A DNA stretch of 64,000 bases from Quillaja saponaria (GCA_029379385.1 CM055613.1:10124001-10188000); one strand, 5' to 3'. Numbered from the stretch's first letter, positions 38,301 through 51,853 are shown. Numbers and translations are program-made. The notes: a model not told the origin generated them from the letters alone.

Positions 38301-40216
38301 AAAAATTTATATTCCTAACGTTATATTTTACTTGCACTCCATTTTTCTCCCATTTTTCCTTATAACAGACGAAAAGGAAAGAAATTATGTTACAAAACTA
38401 ACCTATAGCTTGAAAGAATAAACATAGAGATCAGATTCACAAAATCAATATCTTTGGAGGACTAGAGAGTATTAGTTTAGTCAAAATAGAGTATCTGCAG
38501 AATATATACAAAAAATTAATGAACTTTCAAATCTACCCTCAACAAAGAAATATACATAGATCACTTACTTTGTGAAAGTTAATATTGTCATTGAATGGAA
38601 GGATTGAGCTCATCCAACGGTTTTTGCGAAGCCACGTAAGCGTATTCCGACAAACTGGGAGGAGAATAAGAGCCATGTTTAGTTTCAAGGTTTCAGCTGC
38701 ACCCTTGGATGTGGAAATGCAGTAACCCATGACTTGGAAGGCAGTTCTATTACGATATTGAACAAATTTCCAAACAAATAGTGATAAGCAAGCTATCAAC
38801 CAAATTGAAACTATCCATCCACGTCGCCAATAACTTCGAAATAAGATCTCAGCCCTTGCTAATTTTGTAGCTTCTTGATCATCATCATCATGAAGATTGT
38901 GTGGTGTACTCATTAATAATTGACTATTGCTTGAGGAGGAACCCTTTGGTAAGCTTGCTTTTAGTACAGACTTCAATACACTTACCTACAAAATGTTGAT
39001 AGATTCAAGTTATGATGGATGTTGTTCTAGTTGTTACGTGGAATGCGCAATTAATTCGATGTACTTACATGAATTATTTTATGTAAGAAACAAATCATAT
39101 GTTAGATGAACGTTATAATATAAAGTAACAAAATTTTGTGCATGAAATAAATTATTGCTTTCGCATTATCCTTGTTTTCAATGAGTGGTGATTTTGTAAT
39201 TTGCTAGAAAGCTTGAGGTTAATTTTGGTACCTCAATATAACCTTGGTCTTCCTTGTCAAGCAACTCCATGATTAAGGCAGCAGAATCTTGGGCTTCCTC
39301 ATGGGTTAAAGATAAATTATTTGTAGAAGCACTAATTAACATAATTGTCTGCATAAGTTCCAAAACCATTATATTAATTAAAGCCAAGCAAGATTTAACT
39401 AGTTAAGTCTTAATTCTGTCAACTATAATAATTTTTTATATGAGATAAAAATCATAGTTTATTTCGTTGTATTACTTTTTTAATATCGGCTTTGGTAATT
39501 TTTCCATCCATATCTCTGTCACACCTAAAATACATTAATTCTAGTTTATTATATATGCATATGTAAAAATATATATTATGTCTATATAATTTTATTTTTT
39601 TAAAATATAAAGTATGACCGAAGGAAATTAATATTACAAATTAAAAAAAACCAGCATCCTTGAATCAAAGCAATCCTCTTTCAAGAGACACCAAAATGTA
39701 AGCAAATCAGTTTTGGTGATATCACTTCTCCAATCTTTTACTCCCCTTATTGCCCTTAATAATTCCTTAGCAAATTCTGATGATTGCTGCATACCTATTT
39801 TACAAACCAAAAAAGTAAAATAAAGCTCGAAAATTAGATTAAATTTTTTAAAGTTGCATTAAAAATTGAAATATCACAAAATAGCACATGGTAATCATGT
39901 TTTAATTCTTACCTATACAAAATTCAATATCCGACCATTTTAGAACCGGTTCGGAGCAGTTTTTGGTTGTTGCCACCCGAATGAACCGCTCCTCCACATC
40001 TTTCCACTCCATTCTAGCGTGGTCCATGACAATAAACCCAGCAAGCAGGATTGTTCTTGACCCGGTCTGAACTGGGCGTGGTAAAGGAAGATTTATATCA
40101 ATATCAACATTTGAAGATGAGAAAGAAGAAGAAAAAGATGGTGATGATGATGATGAATATGAAGATTTTGAGAGGGATGGGATGACAGAGTGCTCTTGTG
40201 TATTTTGGGTGTCCAT
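35334..40216 (-). CDS. Respiratory burst oxidase (Rboh NADPH oxidase), apparent frameshift near C-terminus
   Basis: Fourteen exons on the minus strand: 40216-39913, 39794-39638, 39524-39476, 39348-39232, 38985-38569, 38154-37768, 37402-37307, 37194-37079, 36876-36774, 36671-36489, 36414-36283, 35891-35763, 35658-35582, 35443-35334. About 792 aa if read as the family expects. It should transfer electrons from cytosolic NADPH through FAD and two haems to O2 outside the plasma membrane, making superoxide. N-terminal Ser-rich stretch, then two EF-hand loops ([12 protein letters not shown]; the second, DKEDQGYIE, is degenerate), six membrane helices with HGVTHL and [10 protein letters not shown] haem histidines, FAD-type [14 protein letters not shown]-type [10 protein letters not shown] and GLGIGATPF, and C-terminal FYCGP and a KTTTRF..HKEN ending. 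Exon 13 begins GTACACACATTTTGGC, two bases short of the family reading V-x-T-H-F, so the last ~60 codons are out of frame unless splicing differs. The subclade is unclear. Confidence 0.9.
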
Positions 40217-42490
40217 TGGTGAAATAGGTTGAAAATTGCTTTGGTGATCAAGTTAATAATCATGGAAAATTAGGTGAGATTTTTTTCTCAAGAAAGGGTC
40301 ATGTGTTAAGAAGATGAATGTGAGCTTAATTAGGATCAATATGTTTGAAAATGAATGAGAGTTTTGACCATATATAAAATAGAGTGAGGATCAAATAAGA
40401 AATGAGAATTGGCGTGTGGGTACAAGAAAGTGGTCTAATTTTCTTAAATTTTTGGGTTTTCAAATTGGGGTGATGAGAAAAAAAATGATTGATACAGAAG
40501 GGGTTTTGTTGGATGGAAAAAGGGATTAGGACAGAAAGGAAATTAAGAGAGAGCAGGTAAAGTACTAGCTAGTTAGAGACAAAAAAAAAAATCCATGTAA
40601 ATGAAAAGGTTGTGATAATTCAAGAGAGAGAGAGGGGAGGAGAGTGAGTGGAATACTGAAACAAGGCATTAGCTGAGAATGTAAGAAACTGGTGAAGAGA
40701 AGAATAATAGGTATCAAAAATTGATGTTACTCTGTCTGTCTTTCCCTGTGGTGGCTGCTAAGCATGCATAGTCAATGATAAAAATGTCGTTTCTTGATAT
40801 AGTATTAGTTAATTTTGAAATGAAAATATATCAGATATGTATCAAAAATATTATGCAAATGGTGTACAATACTAGAAATATATAAAAATATATATAAAAA
40901 TAATTTATAATACTTATTTATAAATGATTTGTAATATATATAATGATTAATTGTGCATGTTTGAAGATTCGATTTGTCTTTTACATGTTTAATCTCAACC
41001 ATTTATTAAATTATACAAAATGCAACCAATACATATTAACTAAATTAATATAGTTTTACTTACACTTAATTATATTTGTTTTCTTATCATTTGACCAGCT
41101 TTTATACAATAGCTTTTATTTTATTTTATAATTTATAGTTTTTATACTAATAAAATCTAAATATATAATTTAGTTTATATAACTCAATTGGTCATAATTA
41201 AGTATTGATATGTAAAAACAAAAATAATAATTTTTTATTATTTATAATTTTTAAAATAAAAAATAGGAACTCTTAGCAAATATTAAAAACAAGCATTTAT
41301 AAAGAAAAATAGTTAAAATAAAATTTATTTCTTTTAGGAATTAAAAACTACATAGCACTAAATATTTCTTTGTTAATTCTTGATAGCAATCTCTATTATT
41401 GCTTGTTTTGTTTTTATTGGCATTAAGAAAATCTTTGTCAAAATTGAAGTTTATAGGATGCGATATTCATAAATATTGAAAATATCTAACTGTATTCCTG
41501 AAATAATCTGATACCAACAAGTATCCATGGATATATTTTAATATCGACAATAAACAATAATTTTATCCGTAATTCAAGATACGGATAAGTTTTACCTGTA
41601 CTGTCAGAAAAAGATACGGTATTTAATTCCTTTTGCACAACCATTATGGTATAAGGGTGGAAATTGACATGTGCCAAAATAAAGTTCATAAAAACTTAAG
41701 ACTTATTATAAACTCAGGTTGACGTCTAGTATGTGTATAAAATTTGAAATTACATAAATTATACACTCAACAAAAACAGCATCACCTAAACAAATAGATA
41801 ACTTTTTATTTATGAAAGACTAGCTAAAACAATATTTTATTTTCCTCTCCTTTCAAAAGTAGTATTTTAGTAAAATATTGTAATTATTGGTTATATATGA
41901 TTTAAGATTGTAAATAATAAAAAATGGTAAATTAAAATCTCTAGTTTAGAGATCGTCATCTTGTGCGTGTACACTTAGAAAATATTAATACCTAATTAAA
42001 ATTGTAATTCAAAGGAGCCGATTCCATGTACAAAACAGATAAAATTTATCAATTTAAATTCTAAGTGGCATTTATACTGGATAGAATTTTTATTTTTAAT
42101 TATAAAAATTACAAAGATAATAGTAATGTATACAAAATTAGAGCACAAAAGTTTAGAAAAAAATAATAATAATACAACCAACGTTATGCCAAAATTTTTT
42201 TAGGAAAGTCTTGCCTGATTTTAAAGTGATTTACTTGCACTTAGTTTATGGGTAAAAGGACTTATTAAAAAAAATTAACGCTTATTAGTTATTAATCATG
42301 TAAACTTATGATAGAAATGTAGAATATGAATTGTAAATTATGATTTATTATTATTTTTCTTTAAATTCTATTTAATGAGATAGGGGCTTTCACAATTTTA
42401 AAATTCAAATAATTGAGTAATGCAAATATGTCATATATAAATACAAACAATTTGATCTAAATATGTAAAATATATACATATATATTTATA
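40217..42490. promoter_or_regulatory. Rboh upstream region
   Basis: About 2.3 kb upstream of the Rboh start codon. The first ~500 bp contain purine-rich leader-like DNA, including a short GAGAGAGAGAGGGG block near 40625. Beyond ~40.8 kb it is strongly AT-rich with no conserved frames. Specific factor sites cannot be assigned with confidence. Confidence 0.4.
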
Positions 42491-42897
42491 TATTTTTTGG
42501 TGTTTTATTTAATCTCTTAAATTTTTAAATAAAATAATATAGTCTATTAATTGTACTATTAACAGCGACAGTATTTTTTTGGTGTTTTATTTAATCTCTT
42601 AAATTTTTAAATAAAATAATTTAGTCTATTAATTGTACTATTAACAGCGACAGTATTTTTTGGTGTTTTATTTAATCTCTTAAATTTTTAAATAAAATAA
42701 TTTAGTCTATTAATTGTACTATTAACAGCGACAGTATTTTTTGGTGTTTTATTTAATCTCTTAAATTTTTAAATAAAATAATTTAGTCTATTAATTGTAC
42801 TATTAACAGAAACAGTATTTTTTGGTGTTTTATTTAATCTCTTAAATTTTTAAATAAAATAATTTAGTCTGTTAATTGTACTATTAACAGTGACAGT
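42491..42897. repeat. Five-copy ~81-bp minisatellite
   Basis: Five head-to-tail copies of an 81-83-bp unit that begins TATTTTTTGGTGTTTTATTT and ends TTGTACTATTAACAGCGACA plus G. Copies differ only at a handful of positions (for example AATATAG/AATTTAG, CTATTAA/CTGTTAA and GCGACAG/GAAACAG/GTGACAG), so the array is young or homogenised. It lies 2.3-2.7 kb upstream of the Rboh start codon. Copies are contiguous with no unique spacers, which rules out a CRISPR array. Confidence 0.95.
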
Positions 42898-44204
42898 AGT
42901 ATGTTACGTTTCAACAACTACAAAATATATATTAAGCTCATAAATTATCGTAAATGATAATCATTTCACTCCCAAAAGACAAAAGAAAGGGAAAAACAAA
43001 AATATAGTGTAGTTTTTTTGTTCTCACTTAAAAAAATACACACCCACATAATTTGAAGTGCTATTAAATAACAGTATATTAGTGACATAATGTGAAATCA
43101 TATTAAATAACAGTATAGTTGTTACTTGTTATTGTGGTCAATGTGAAATCATTTTAAATGAATCTTAGCCATTAATTTATAATAAAACAGATGTCATTCA
43201 TCCGAATGCATTCCGGGATGTATTAGGGGAAGAGTGTAATGGAGAGGAGCTGAATGGTATATCTAGCTTAGTTTCAATTTTTATTTTATTTTTTTATAAT
43301 TGTAATAATAAAATTGATATTTAATTTTTTTAGTTGTGTATAAAATTACCATCCTATTAAACCATGCATCACTATGGTGAATTTTTGGATTAGTTTGGAC
43401 TTTGGAATATTATTAGTGGTTAAGATCATATAAAAAAATTATTAGAAAATCATAAGAAAGGAGAGAGTTAGACTTGAGACAAATTTTAATACATTAGACA
43501 GTACAAATCTACCCAAAAACCTAATTTGTTTTTTTGAATGCCAATATATGCCGAACAACACACTAATTATCAATGATTACAACTATATTAAATTGATTAA
43601 CTAGAATTATTATCATCTGAAGTTCCTATTCCCTTCTCTTAAATTTAGCAAAATGACACTAACACCTAAAATTTAGGGTAAATGACATTCTACTTCCTCC
43701 GATTCGTTACACTAGGTTACATAGGTGTTTCTCACAATCTATGTTATCTTCTGACATCGATGTTCGTAATTTCTAGTGGGTTTCAATATGTCGATGATAA
43801 TGGGTGAATTAATCAGTTGTCGAGGTTGATGACTAGTTATTAGTGGAAGAGGTTGCGGATGGATGGGAACTTACAGTGTAGTATGTTTGTGTTGGTGCTG
43901 CCATAAATAGGTTGCTACTAATACAAAAACTTAATTTAGAGCTTTAATTTTTATGGTCTACCATAGGAATTGATCAACAATTTTATAGTGAAATATCCTA
44001 ATTTCAGTACGTAGAAATAGAAATAGACAGTCTAATTTATAATATCAATTTCAATTCACTGTATCCAAACATACTATCTATCGCAACCCGGATGATGTTT
44101 GTGATCCTTCGAAGGCCTGTGTACCCCAGGCTCGAGTTTCACACTATCAAGGGTGTTCTTAGATCTAGAACTCACATAGAACAATTTTAATTAATTGGAG
44201 TCAC
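42898..44204. other. Gene-poor spacer
   Basis: About 1.3 kb with no recognisable gene. It is AT-rich to about 43.6 kb; 43.68-44.15 kb has a more balanced base composition and may be older transposon sequence upstream of the LINE remnant, but no motif could be recognised. Confidence 0.4.
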
Positions 44205-44706
44205 ACTGAGCTGGGCTGGCTCAAACTTAATATTGTTGGTGCCTCCAAGCATAATTCGGGGCTGGCAAGGGCTAGTGGTCTGATCCGTGATCATGATGGT
44301 GCTTGCAGGGCCAAGGGTTTTGCTAGAAGAATTGGGACAACCTCTAGTGTCATGGCTAAGATTTGGGGCTAAGGGGTGGTCTACAACTAGCTTCAAATTT
44401 AGGCATTATTGACCTTGAAATTGAACTTGATTCAACAGTTGTTGTGGGACTAGTTAATGATTCTGACTGTGGTAACTGTATTCTTTCCCCTATCATTTGT
44501 GATTGCAGGTCCCTTATGATGAACTTCAATAAACGTGGATTAGGCATGCCTATAGAAAAGCAAATGTTTGTGTTGATATATTAGCTAATTTAGGATGTAA
44601 TTTGGATAGTGGCTTGAATGCCAATTTTGTTGTTTTTGAACTCATTGTATCTCTTAGTTTGTGTTAATGCATTTCCTTTTCACCAAAAATAATAATAATA
44701 ATAATT
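44205..44706 (+). pseudogene. Decayed LINE 3' end with RNase H-like domain
   Basis: Translated blocks in three registers match the order of the RNase H domain found at the 3' end of plant LINE-type reverse transcriptase genes: a WLKLNIVGAS block (usual form W.KLN.DGAS), GLIRDHDGA, GFARRIG, then WGLRGGLQLASNLGI, a DLEIELDSTVVV block, and HAYRKANVCVDILANLG. At least two frameshifts (near 44364 and 44545) and a stop in the first block break it, and the first catalytic Asp is replaced (NIVGAS). An (AAT)n stretch at ~44689-44706 fits a LINE tail. Upstream reverse transcriptase is not present, so this is a 5'-truncated dead copy. Confidence 0.7.
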
Positions 44707-45239
44707 AATTTGCAAAAAAACCAGATAACAAACTTGTTAGCTAATAATTTATGATATAATCATTACTGAAATAACAAAAAAAAATTATAATCTTCTCATC
44801 TTCTCTTTTCATATTTTGCTCCTAAAATAAATACTTCATGAGTATATTTTTATATATTACATTTCATTTTTTTTTTTTTGGCAAGTGTTTGAATTTTTTA
44901 AAATTCATATAAATTAATATTTTTAAAGTTCATATCATAAAAAAAGAATTAACTTTATTTTATATTTTTTTAAATTTAATATTATTTATGTATGTCTGAA
45001 ATGTGTTTTCTTTTTAATTTATTATAAATAATATATTAAAATTACAAAAATAAGCTTAACATAATGTACAACTATTAAGAAAAAAAGTTAAAAAAATAGA
45101 GATTAATTTAAAAAAGTTTAATATTTGAGATTCATTTGACTAGAGAGAATTATTATTATTAATTTTTTTTATATATATATTTTGAAGATAAAATCAAGAT
45201 TTTTTTTAGTATTTATTTTATCTTGTTTTTAAAAATAAA
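44707..45239. other. AT-rich spacer before the phosphatase gene
   Basis: About 530 bp of AT-rich sequence with poly-T and (AT)n runs. It probably includes the promoter of the phosphoserine phosphatase gene. Nothing else seen. Confidence 0.4.
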
Positions 45240-45444
45240 GTGGAAAAAGAAAAGTCTTTCAAAACTTCATTGGTGAAGCAAACCGTTTTAATGTGTTTTG
45301 TTTGTGGCTTTGTGCACAGGCGCTGGAGCGAGGGAGTTAGAAGTGCATCCGAGTTATACGTTGGGTTGGTGAAGCCACAGTCGAAGTTTTTGGGTGAGAA
45401 ACCAACATCTGAAATCAAGGTGATTCCTTTGTTAAAGTCACCGG
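45240..45444 (+). other. Probable 5'UTR exon of the phosphoserine phosphatase gene
   Basis: GC-richer block ending in a good donor ACCG|GTAAGC at 45445. The matching acceptor AAACAG|ATAG ends at 45705, eight bases before the start codon, so the leader is interrupted by a ~260-bp intron. The 5' limit is a guess. The block has an open frame, but it is not joined in phase to the phosphatase by any conserved residues. Confidence 0.5.
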
Positions 45445-45713
45445 TAAGCTCACTGTTCATCGGTTAAAGAACTCTTCTCTCAATCTCGTTGTGTTTTTTG
45501 TCATTGTATTAGATCTGAAATTAGTCTGATTTATTAGCAATTGAATAAATTTTGGTTAATTATACAGAAAACGATTTGAATTCACTAATTTTCATATTGA
45601 TTCCTTCAAAATAATAGTGGGTACTTTACCCTTTTTCATGTAATTATGTAATACTGTTCAAAAAAATAATATTTTTTTCTGTTCCTTTTTCGGATTTGCA
45701 AACAGATAGTTTC

Positions 45714-48485
45714 ATGGAAGGATTGGTGGCTTCACAGATCACACCATTTCCTACCCATTGTAGAAAATATCGATACCCTTTTCTTCCTATACTTACACTA
45801 CCGCTGACCAAGAGTTCATTTAGACTTGGAGTTGGGTCTATGAGACATCCCAGATCATTCAACGTAGTTACTGCTTCAGTTCAACCATTACAAAGCTCAA
45901 ATTTGGGCCACTTTGACAACACACTGCCTTCCAAAGGTTTCTATAATCATTAACCCATTTCCTTCTTTATTTTCTTACTAAATCATATGAATGTGTCAGT
46001 TCTGATGAGAAGACATAATCTTGTTTGATTGGAAAAAAAAATTACATTTTTTGCTTAAATCTAGAGCCAAGTATGCACATTCACTATAATATGTAAGTCT
46101 GTACATGTCTATTTGTTTGTAACTAAGTAAAGTTCAGGTGAGATTAGGGTAACAGGAGATTGCTGAAAGATTTGCAGAACATAGGTTGGCACTTAGGCTT
46201 ACCCTGGCTGACATCGAGCTCATAAGATTAAGGGAAATGAATATCTATCTCTTGAAAGTTCATTGCTTGTAAAAAATTTGGAATAATGTTGTTGATGGTT
46301 TCTTTGTTAAACTGATAGAGATTCTTGAACTTTGGAGACATGCTGATGCGGTGTGCTTCGATGTGGATAGCACGGTTTGCCTGGATGAGGGCATTGATGA
46401 ACTTGCTGAATTTTGTGGAGCTGGAAAGGCTGTGGCTGAATGGACTGCAAGGTTGGATGCTTTTTAATTGCTTATTGGAAATTCACAAATCTGACTTTTT
46501 CTTTGAATTCGCCAGGGCAATGAATGGTTCTGTTCCTTTTGAAGATGCTTTGGCTGCCAGACTATCATTGTTCAGTCCATCTTTATCCCAAGTTCAGGAT
46601 TTTCTTGAGAAAAGGCCCCCGAGGTAGGAGTTGTCCTCCTAACTATACCGAGCATTTATTGGCTAGAACATATTTGATATTTGTGATAACTTGGGGGCTT
46701 TTTGTAGACTATTTGATTTGTGATTAACCTTGGGGATTTGGGTACCATCAACCAACAAATTTCTTACTATCTCACACACACAGTGATAACAAAGTAGAAC
46801 TATGATAAGTTATAACTTCTCGCTGTAGCTTGCAACGAACAAGTTTTTAGACTTTATCCTGTTATTTTGCGACTGTAAAAGTTTGATGGTACACAAATTA
46901 CTGTATATTTCATAACTGAGTATATTTTCTAACCGTTTCATCTTTTTCACCCTGTCCTTTCTTTGCATGCAATGTGGTAAGCCTAAACTTCCGAAGCTAA
47001 AGAAGATTTACATGATTATATGATTTCTACTTTTGAATCTGCAGGCTTTCTCCAGGCATTGATGAGTTAGTAGGAAAGCTAAAGTCTAATCATAAAACTG
47101 TTTATCTGATCTCAGGAGGCTTTCGTCAAATGATCAATGTAGGTTGCTGTCAATTTTATCTCTTTCATTCTGCTATTTTGTTTTTGGGTTCAGAGAGGAA
47201 GCTATAATTTACTGTAAGCATTATAGGAATATAAAATTCACTTGCAATAACTTCAAGATGTTGCTAATTAAGCGTCTATCTAACTAGATCATAGGAGATG
47301 AAGTTATAATTATCGTTACTCTTTCACATCTATACACACGGGCTTTAAAGTGTCACTTGTAATGGCCATAATTAAGGGTAGCGACGTTAACTGGAACATG
47401 GATCTCATGGAGCATCGAAAAAGGATGACCACTTTCCTTAAGGCGTTCTGTGATGGGGAAAGCTTGATATCTAATCAATTTTATATTCCTACCCTCTAAG
47501 AAACTTTACTCAATATCAGTGTATTGGATTCTGTGTTGAATGACCTCTGTACCAAAAAAGGAAGAAATATCTCAAGATGTGGTTTGCTGGGGAAAAGTGA
47601 ATTATGGTAAAGTCTTGATAGCACTTAGATACATGCTCCAACTATTGTAGAAGGCAATGGTCAAAGTAAGTGATTATTAGCTATATGCCTTCCATATTCA
47701 AATGCTTGGAAGTTTGGGAGTAGTCTCATTTCATAGCTTAAAATTGTTAAGACTTATGACTTACGAGGTTCATTCTGTGCTTTTTATACCTGGTATTTCC
47801 CTTAAAGCTTATTGGTTAACTTTTATAGGAGAACAAATTAGATACATATTGTCTTCATCATTACTAATTATAAGACTTCATATGAAGCCGGTTGCATCAA
47901 TCCTTGGGATTCCACATGAAAATATTTTTGCCAATCAACTTCTTTTTGGAAGTTCCGGAGAGTTTCTTGGCTTTGACAGAAACGAACCTACTTCAAGGAG
48001 TGGAGGAAAAGCTACTGCAGTGCAACATATCAGGATGGTCAGTCTTCTAGATGCTTTTTGATGTTTGGTACTTTGGTTAATAATCCTGGTGATCACAAAG
48101 CTTATTAGATTGGTTTCCAGGTTCATGGATACAAGACATTATTTATGATTGGTGATGGTGCAACAGATCTTGAGGTAAGATCCTTGAAATTTCTAGTGTA
48201 CGGTGATGGGAAATCAAAATTTCAGACATTGTATTTGCAGCAGACTCCCCTGCGATGTTTATCGATTATGTCTCAAATTTGCATTGCTTCATCTAAACAT
48301 GGACTTTTCTTTTCAAATTGAATTTCTTTCTCTCGTTTGATTTTTGTCTGCAAATATAGGCTCGTCAACCAGGTGGTGCTGATGTGTTCATTTGCTATGG
48401 CGGTGTTCAACTTCGAGAAGCTGTTGCAGCAAAAGCTGATTGGCTTGTTTTCAATTTTAAAGATCTGATAAATTCTTTGGTGTAG
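45714..48485 (+). CDS. PSP: Plastid phosphoserine phosphatase
   Basis: Seven coding exons: 45714-45936, 46319-46451, 46516-46623, 47045-47138, 47888-48037, 48121-48174, 48360-48485; in phase, 295 aa, the length of the Arabidopsis enzyme. The first ~70 residues are Ser/Thr/Arg-rich and poor in acids, a chloroplast transit peptide. The HAD-family motifs follow in order: CFDVDSTVC with nucleophile D89 and acid/base D91, YLISGGF (motif II, S178), K227 in SGGKATAVQ (motif III), and IGDGATDLEA with metal-binding D248 and D252. It dephosphorylates 3-phosphoserine to serine, the last step of the plastid phosphorylated serine pathway, with Mg2+. The ATG at 45714 is the first in the spliced exon and lies directly before the transit peptide. 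Downstream of the stop nothing else is coding up to 51.7 kb. Confidence 0.95.
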
Positions 48486-51400
48486 GCTATATTCTTTTTT
48501 GATTGGGTTGCTTGGACACAAGCTATATGGTTACATGTCCTTTTATTTCTGCAATGATAGCATGTAATGTATACCATCTAATGAGTCTTTCATTCTTGTA
48601 TATAACCAATGTTTGATGCTGACGAAGTCAGTTATGTTACAGTTGAATTCCAATTAATAATGAGTTATTTTGAAACGCTGATAATGCATGCTATCTCCTC
48701 TCATCTCACCTTAGCTGGTGCATCTGATTTCAATCAGCGTACAGTTATTTTGAATGGTCAAAATATTGTTTTTATCCCTAAAACTTTGGTCATGTTTTGA
48801 TTCAGTCCCTAAACATTGAAAATTCAAATTTGTCCAGAGTTTCTAAGTATGGTTAATTGCTTTTACACTATCACCACCATGAACAATCATAAAATTGGCA
48901 ATTGATTATGGACAAAATAGAAAGTTTAAGAATGAAAAGTATTTTGGCTAAAGTACATGGAATCTGAAAGAGTACCACTCAAAATTAATCAAATTTGCGG
49001 ATGCTCTTCTTTTTCATTTTCTGAGTAGAAATGTGCTATTATCACACATTATTGAGCGACTGCTTTCAATATTTCTTTCTTTGAAAGTTTCCTAGTGGGC
49101 CTTTCCTAACCTTGAGTTAATGGATCTCACCATTGGTCCATCCTTATGAATGAATAGTTTGGATCTAACCAAACAAAGTTGGTTCAAGTCTTTGTCATGT
49201 TGCTTTCACTTCCATTCTTAACACTTCGAAATGAAATGGCAAACAACAATCATAGAAGGAAAATAAAGAATCTTCCCCTTCAAACAAAGAAACTAAAAAC
49301 TAGAAATCTGAAGGGTTTTTAAGTTATAGAATTAGTTTAATTTTTTTTATCTTCAAATAACTAACTAGTTACTCTAGGAGTAGTAACTAGCTAGCATACT
49401 TAACAAGAGAAAGCAACTAAAATGACATTATTCTCTCTCAAATATGTTATACTAACGGAATTTTATAATCTATAAATATATTTTATTTTATTCAATCTCT
49501 AACAAATTATTAAAATAATAATAATGCAATTTACATATATTTAAAAATAGGCAAATTTGCCAAATATATATATATATATTTTTTTTTTTTGCATAAAGAC
49601 TCTCTCAGCATCTACTTCTCAAATTCTCATATTTATTCTTGAGATCTTTTTCATTATTGGTTATAATTCGTTTTAGAAATTTAACTATTTTTTAATATGT
49701 GTAAATGTAAATTAAATAAGTTTCATAATTTAACTTTACGTTTTAAAAATTGCAAAGAGATTAAATAAAAACATATTTCACCCCACATTATGACATCCTA
49801 ATAGTATGATAGATTTTCTAGATGATAGTCTCACCTTTTTTAATATTTAGATATCAGTTTTATTCCACGAAATTTCAAAAGAGAAATATAATTTACAATT
49901 TTTTGTTAAACCTTTTTATTATTTATGTTCGTGAGTTAAATATAAAAAAAGAAAAAAAAAAAAAAACTGCCATCAAGAATTCATGGCAAAACAAAAAATA
50001 TAGAGATACTTTATAAACATAAACTTTCACCCCTATTGTAATATTCCCATGAACTATCGAATTAGACGCATAAAATTTCTTATTTAAGTCATAATTAAAA
50101 ATTAACCCTCAATAAATTAAATTAATTATTAAATCTAAAAAATTAAATAATTCTAGTTATAAGTTTTTTATTATGTCTTTTACTTTTTATCTCTCATTTC
50201 TTCTATTATGAATTATGTTTTTAACAATTGAACTTTTCATATTTATCCAATTTTAACATTTTTTTAATAATTAAATACAATAATAAAGAGAAAAATGATT
50301 TAAATATTATCATAAAAACGAAAATTGAAATAATAACCTATAAATGAAGAAAATAAATATATTTATAATTTAAATATTATGACAAGAAAAGAAAGATTGT
50401 AAAGGATTCCAATATTCTCTACGTATACTCAAATTGAATTAATATATAAAATTTAATTTCATAAGAAAACAAAAGAAAATTAAAGAAAGTATAAGACATA
50501 AAAAAAAAAATAATTATAATAAACATAATTTAATTATTTTGGATTAATTATTGTTTGAATAATCTAAAAACATTGTTAATTATAATTGGTTATATGTCTA
50601 ATTCATTAATAAATAATTCAATAAATAAATTAAACATCATTACACTACCTAACTTTCAAGAAAGAAAAAAAATACCAAACTCCAAGCAAGATGATCACCT
50701 AATCAACTTCCACGTGTCAAGATTTTTGGTGAAGTTGGTCTTCATTATCCTAATGATTTATTGTCAATGGCGACTATAACCAAGTACAAGAGTGGACACA
50801 CAAAGACAATCTTTCTTGGAAACTCAGAAATAGAAAATAACCAACGGAACTTTTTTTATTTTTTGTTCACCAACATGTTTAATTATATTATTATTATAAA
50901 AAATTGACAATTTTTTTATAATTATTGTTTGAATAATTATAATAAGACAATTTTTTTAGTAATTTGACAAGTCAATTAACACATAATATTTTAAATTTTA
51001 ATGTCATGACAATTTATATGTCATTAAAAACATTTGATAAGTTAATTTAACAAAAACATAAAGAAGTATTAAATTTTAATTTAAATAAAAGATCTTATTA
51101 AATTTCTTTTATAAGTTATGAAGATATAAAATAAGAAATAAAATAAATAGTGTGAAGAGTTTGATCTCACTTTTGTATAGTTTGAATATCACATATTCAA
51201 AATGATATAAAAAACACAGCTTTTAAACTATTAAATTTGTATGTAAATATAAAAATGTATATAATTAGAGAGAAATTCTTAAATACACAATTCTTAGAGG
51301 CACTGAAGATAAGGCGAATATACACTTACCCAATAATGAATGTCAAGCTTATTATTATTAAATCGTTTGTTCCCAATTTCAAAAAAGAATTTGACTAATA

Positions 51401-51727
51401 CAATATAATTTCTTAGCATAAGTTTTTCTTTGGTAAAAACTCTTAACTATCATTATTATTTTTTAATACATCAAAAAAGGTTGAATTTGAAATATTATTA
51501 TTATTATTTTTGCTGAAAATCCAACTTGAAATATTTACTAAAACTCCATCTGTCTCCACCAATATTTTTTTTTATTGATATCTAGATTTTTCTTTTACAA
51601 GATAAAAAAGAAAAAAGAAAAAGGAAAATAAGGCAAAGGAATAATATGAACAAATTTTTGATATATATATTTGTTTTGGAACTATAATATCTGTAACCCT
51701 CTTCTTTTATTTGTAAATAAATTGTAG
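48486..51727. other. AT-rich intergenic region
   Basis: About 3.2 kb. The first ~200 bp are probably 3'UTR of the phosphatase gene. 49.3-51.7 kb is very AT-rich, with (AT)n near 49565-49582 and poly-A near 49951-49966. A G-box/ABRE-like CCACGTGTCA lies near 50710, about 1 kb upstream of the next transcript. No coding exon or transposon end could be recognised. Confidence 0.45.
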
Positions 51728-51853
51728 CCGTAGGTGTCTGTACAATCGTTGAAGATAACTGTGCAGCGGTATTCAGTCTGCAAGATTCGAGAACATCGTC
51801 TAGGAAAGGTGGGTGTGTTAGATTTGCTTAAGAAAGTGACCGATTTTCGAAAG
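51728..51853 (+). other. Probable 5'UTR exon of the POLAR-like gene
   Basis: Higher-GC block ending at a donor-like site, TTCGAAA|GTAAGC. A second leader exon may start after TTTTGCAG near 51990. The open frames in 51.9-52.6 kb are short and unconserved, so the leader appears long and spliced. Limits are approximate. Confidence 0.35.

Noticed and set aside
35334..40216. Calling the Rboh gene a pseudogene outright
   Set aside because: Only one short discrepancy in a CA run is seen, all other exons are intact, and a sequencing error is equally possible.
42491..42897. Regularly spaced repeats as a CRISPR array
   Set aside because: The copies are contiguous 81-bp units with no unique spacers, in plant nuclear DNA.
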